Part shown: piece by piece, positions 61,175 through 64,000 of the stretch | Layout of the letters: each line of letters opens with the position of its first letter | How positions within the stretch are numbered: the stretch's first letter is position 1 | Origin: Vibrio hippocampi | Lineage (GTDB): Bacteria > Pseudomonadota > Gammaproteobacteria > Enterobacterales > Vibrionaceae | NCBI RefSeq assembly: GCF_921292975.1 | Contig: NZ_CAKLCM010000002.1 | Coordinates: 1,488,001-1,552,000, forward strand | Direction of reading: 5' to 3' | DNA: 64,000 nucleotides | Translations under genes and position numbers: made by a program | Notes under the pieces: model-generated | Database searches by the model: none | The model's input: only the letters and a program-made list of their open reading frames with translations | What the model was told of the DNA's origin: nothing

Positions 61175-62200
61175 CTAATATTGCCTCTCGAGTAACACCG
61201 CTTCTAAGCGGTCACTAATTTTATTTGGAACCTGACGTTTAACCTCATGAACCGCCTCGCCAATGGCATGAACAAGCGCAGAAACATCTGCACTGCCATG
61301 GCTTTTTATCACAATGCCGCGCAATCCTAACAAACTTGCCCCATTATACTGGTCGGGGTTCAGTGTTTTTACTTCATTTATTAGGTCGGAGAATAAAATT
61401 CGAGCGATCCATCCTTTAAATGTTGAGGCGCCAAGTCGTGCTTTCAACTTATTAAGGAAAAGTTGTGCTGTGCCTTCACTTGCTTTCAACACGGTATTGC
61501 CAACAAAACCATCGCAAACGACAACGTCTGCAACGTCATGTAAGATCTCATTGCCTTCAATATAACCGATATAGTTAATCGATGGTGTTTGCGACATCAT
61601 TTCAGCACAACGTTTGACTAAATCGTTACCTTTTATTTCTTCGGCACCGATATTAAGAATGGCAACTCTCGGTTTGGTGGCCAGATGCTGTTCAGCTAAC
61701 GCACTACCCATCACGGCAAACTGGAATAAAGATTCTGCATCAGCCGACGCATTCGCGCCTAAATCCAGCATCCAGGTTTTTTGTCCCGATGCGGATGGCA
61801 ATGCGGCCACCAATGCGGGTCGATCGATACCCGGGAGTAATTTTAATCGAAAGCGAGACAGCGCCATCAATGCACCTGTATTACCACAACTGATACAAGC
61901 ATCCGCTTGATCCGATTCAACTAAATCGAGTGCGATTCGCATCGAAGTATCGCGACTGTGGCGCAAAGCAAATGAGGGTTTTTCTGTATTTGAAATGATG
62001 CGGTCACTATGAACCACCGACAAGCGAGGGTTATCACCGTAACCTAATGTAAGGATATGCTGTTCTATCGACGGTTTATCGCCGACGACGATCACTTTAA
62101 GCTCTGGGAAAAGTGACAGTGCCTGCACGGCGGCAGGCACTGTTACGGAAGGACCGAAATCCCCGCCCATTGCATCAAGTGCAACGGTTATATTATGCAA
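61175..62200 (-). CDS. plsX: Phosphate acyltransferase PlsX
   Basis: A 341-residue enzyme that makes acyl-phosphate from acyl-ACP for phospholipid synthesis. [11 protein letters not shown] is the signature. The start is a TTG at 62200 (TTG CAT AAT ATA), with AAGG overlapping the rpmF stop; no ATG is available in a position that keeps the family N-terminus. It lies between rpmF and fabH. Confidence 0.95.
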   Translation of the reverse strand: MHNITVALDAMGGDFGPSVTVPAAVQALSLFPELKVIVVGDKPSIEQHILTLGYGDNPRLSVVHSDRIISNTEKPSFALRHSRDTSMRIALDLVESDQADACISCGNTGALMALSRFRLKLLPGIDRPALVAALPSASGQKTWMLDLGANASADAESLFQFAVMGSALAEQHLATKPRVAILNIGAEEIKGNDLVKRCAEMMSQTPSINYIGYIEGNEILHDVADVVVCDGFVGNTVLKASEGTAQLFLNKLKARLGASTFKGWIARILFSDLINEVKTLNPDQYNGASLLGLRGIVIKSHGSADVSALVHAIGEAVHEVKRQVPNKISDRLEAVLLERQY

Positions 62201-62209
62201 AGGTCAACC

Positions 62210-62380
62210 TTACTTGTTGATAACCTTTGTGCCACGGTAGTAACCGTCAGCAGTCACATTGTGACGTAGGTGAGTTTCACCTGAAGTTGCGTCTACAGAT
62301 AGCGCAGCTGAAGTTAGCGCATCGTGTGAACGGCGCATGCCACGCTTAGAACGTGTCTTGCGGTTTTTTTGTACGGCCAT
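62210..62380 (-). CDS. rpmF: 50S ribosomal protein L32
   Basis: A 56-residue basic ribosomal protein, [20 protein letters not shown] at the N-terminus and ending VINK. It lacks the zinc cysteines found in some L32 versions. It sits between yceD and plsX in the conserved yceD-rpmF-plsX order and ends 9 bases before plsX. Confidence 0.96.
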   Translation of the reverse strand: MAVQKNRKTRSKRGMRRSHDALTSAALSVDATSGETHLRHNVTADGYYRGTKVINK

Positions 62381-62423
62381 GGACCCTACTCCTATGTTTA
62401 TTGGTTTATACGTGAGTGAATAA

Positions 62424-62951
62424 TCACTCGCGCTTTAAGCTCTTTAAAACGTCAAATGGGTTCGGTTTCTCTTCCACAGCTTCCTCTGGAATGTCTCCGA
62501 AAACCAAATGGTTTGAGTCAACGCTACATTGTGCTTCATCGTGCATTGCCACTTGAGGCAGGTTTAAGATGAACTCGTCTTCAACCAGTTGTATGAGATC
62601 GACCTCACCGTACTCATTAAGATCTACCAAATCATAATCTTCCGGTGCTTCCTCTTCACTCTTCTCATTAAAATAAGGAGTATATGTGAATTGGACTTCG
62701 CATTCGTGTGCGAAAACCTCATTACAACGCTGACACTCTAAATCAACCTGTACGTTAGCTTTACCAGAGATAACGACAAGTCGCTGTTCATCATGCCCAA
62801 AGGACAGTGTCACTTCAGCATCGCGTTTTACGCTCGCGACAGACGTTGCCAAACGCTTAAAAAGACTGACTTGGATGATGCCATCAAAGTCTAATCGTTT
62901 CTGAGCCGTTTTAGCCGGGTCAACCGTTCGCGGTATTTTTACCTTTTGCAT
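62424..62951 (-). CDS. yceD: YceD family protein (DUF177), 23S rRNA accumulation protein
   Basis: A 175-residue protein of the DUF177 family with a CQRC pair in the central part ([16 protein letters not shown]) and an acidic C-terminal half. In E. coli it is linked to 23S rRNA accumulation. It is the first gene of the yceD-rpmF-plsX-fab operon and is divergent from maf. Confidence 0.93.
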   Translation of the reverse strand: MQKVKIPRTVDPAKTAQKRLDFDGIIQVSLFKRLATSVASVKRDAEVTLSFGHDEQRLVVISGKANVQVDLECQRCNEVFAHECEVQFTYTPYFNEKSEEEAPEDYDLVDLNEYGEVDLIQLVEDEFILNLPQVAMHDEAQCSVDSNHLVFGDIPEEAVEEKPNPFDVLKSLKRE

Positions 62952-63099
62952 AGGGCGCGAATATTATCTTTCTAATCAAATTTAGTCAAAGAAAAAGACA
63001 AAAAAGTTGTACTTTTTTTGCCTATGGATTAAGAATCTGCTCATAGAGCCACAAACTCACTGTATATTAGAGAATATCCCTCAAAAGTTGAATATAAAT

Positions 63100-63687
63100 A
63101 TGCCTGAAAATCGCCTTATTTTGGCTTCGACCTCCCCTTATCGGGCAGAGATCTTAAGTAAGCTTCAATTGCCATTTGAAACGATGGCACCCGAAACAGA
63201 TGAAACCGAGCTCGCAAAAGAAACCGCACCAGAGTTGGTTGTTCGCCTTGCAAAATTGAAAGCCGAGGCGCTGACACACATTGAAAACGGCTTAATCATA
63301 GGCAGCGACCAAGTCTGTGTCATTGATGGCAAGATCATCGGCAAGCCGCTCACTCGCGAAAAGGCTATCGAACAGTTGTTATCCCAAAGCGGGAAAACCA
63401 TTCGTTTTTACACGGGTCTCGCTTTGCACAATACCACAACCGGTATCACAGAGACTCGTTTAGACACGTTTGACGTTACGTTCCGTACACTGTCTAACGA
63501 CCAAATCGAAGCGTATGTTGATATCGAGCAGCCTTATTACTGCGCGGGCAGTTTTAAGAGCGAAGGACTCGGCATCGCCCTATTTAGTGATTTAGCGGGT
63601 AAAGACCCTAATACGCTGATCGGACTGCCGCTGATTGACCTGATTGAACTGTTAGAGCAGCAAGGTATCAGCCCACTGACCAAGTAA
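63100..63687 (+). CDS. Maf-like nucleoside triphosphate pyrophosphatase (YceF type)
   Basis: A 195-residue house-cleaning pyrophosphatase. LILASTSPYRAEIL is the Maf N-terminus, and GSDQVCVIDGKIIGKP carries the catalytic Asp. YceF-type members act on 7-methyl-GTP. The start MPENRLILAS at 63100 is chosen; the upstream 31 codons in the same frame lack family likeness. It lies between divergent yceD and convergent rluC, as in E. coli. Confidence 0.93.
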   Translation: MPENRLILASTSPYRAEILSKLQLPFETMAPETDETELAKETAPELVVRLAKLKAEALTHIENGLIIGSDQVCVIDGKIIGKPLTREKAIEQLLSQSGKTIRFYTGLALHNTTTGITETRLDTFDVTFRTLSNDQIEAYVDIEQPYYCAGSFKSEGLGIALFSDLAGKDPNTLIGLPLIDLIELLEQQGISPLTK

Positions 63688-63762
63688 GCTAAAGTGATCT
63701 TTCGCGGTATCTCAGTCTCACTCACGTAGACAATCAATAAGACCCACAGTGTGTTTGATTGA

Positions 63763-64000
63763 TTATGTAAGCGTCCTTAGTTTATCCAACGCCGTTTGTA
63801 GCTTCTGATCTAACGGTGCATGGACTTGTATCTGCTCTTCACTCGCAGGATGCTGGAAAATAATATTTGCGGCATGTAGAAAGAGTCTATCTATCCCCAC
63901 TTTTGCCGTATAAGCATCAAAACGTCTATCCCCATAACGGTCGTCCCATGCAATGGGATGACCCGTATATTGAGTATGTACACGTATCTGGTGCGTTCTG
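63763..64000 (-). CDS. rluC: 23S rRNA pseudouridine synthase RluC (5' end outside window)
   Basis: The last 78 codons of an RluA-family enzyme. The visible sequence starts with RTHQIRVHTQYTGHPIAWDD, the conserved motif III of RluC/RluD, and ends DKLRTLT. RluC modifies U955, U2504 and U2580 of 23S rRNA. The rest lies beyond 64000, and the convergent order maf-rluC supports RluC rather than RluD. Confidence 0.88.
   Translation of the reverse strand, partial: RTHQIRVHTQYTGHPIAWDDRYGDRRFDAYTAKVGIDRLFLHAANIIFQHPASEEQIQVHAPLDQKLQTALDKLRTLT

Overview
The window is a stretch of a Vibrio chromosome (Vibrionaceae, Gammaproteobacteria). The evidence is gene content and gene order: the block yceD-rpmF-plsX-fabHDG-acpP-fabF-pabC-mltG-tmk-holB-tatD, the divergent pair lrp/ald next to ftsK-lolA-rarA-serS, the divergent pair bioA/bioBFCD, and cmk-rpsA-ihfB-lapA-lapB-pyrF. 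Several of these orders are shared with E. coli. The species cannot be fixed from the sequence alone. No tRNA, rRNA, CRISPR array, transposase or prophage gene was seen.

Layout. 1-5140: a tightly packed minus-strand operon of six genes for membrane-lipid modification (NTF2-like protein, SDR oxidoreductase, FAD amine-oxidase-like protein, DUF1365 protein, cyclopropane-fatty-acid-synthase-like methyltransferase, DUF2878 membrane protein). Upstream of it lie repeated TTGTATAA-type boxes that resemble the operators of light/B12-responsive MerR regulators. 5221-6665: htpX, a short tandem-repeat array and a 55-residue protein of unknown function. 6918-11986: biotin synthesis, with bioBFCD and bioA sharing a BirA-like operator. 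12090-20504: serS, rarA, lolA, ftsK, lrp and ald. 20551-24870: a methyltransferase, cysB, a membrane-anchored coiled-coil protein and miaE. 25032-30546: pyrF, lapBA, ihfB, rpsA and cmk. 30847-31887: a secreted PL7 alginate lyase, followed by an intergenic region made of two different tandem-repeat arrays. 32355-34244: sohB and yciK. 34299-40945: a patatin-like lipase divergent from the SOS mutasome imuA-imuB-dnaE2, which has a textbook LexA box. 41000-44971: a 33-codon putative membrane protein, cheV, mlc, a second patatin and a YnhF-like 30-residue protein. 45552-47690: an NSS sodium symporter with its MetS-like small subunit, and a small outer-membrane-like protein. 47881-52052: ptsG and, divergently, a GH19 chitinase lipoprotein; a perfect ROK-type palindrome lies between them. 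52353-64000: tatD through the fatty-acid and phospholipid cluster to rpmF and yceD, then maf and the end of rluC.

How the parts connect. Mlc (42260-43477) is the expected repressor of ptsG, and a matching palindrome lies upstream of ptsG in this window. Two secreted polysaccharide-degrading enzymes (alginate lyase, chitinase) each sit as single plus-strand genes between conserved housekeeping blocks, which suggests insertion into a conserved backbone. The most novel-looking material is the lipid-modification operon with its operator region, the covarying palindromes and tandem arrays in intergenic DNA, an intrinsic terminator directly in front of pyrF, and several proteins of 30-33 residues.
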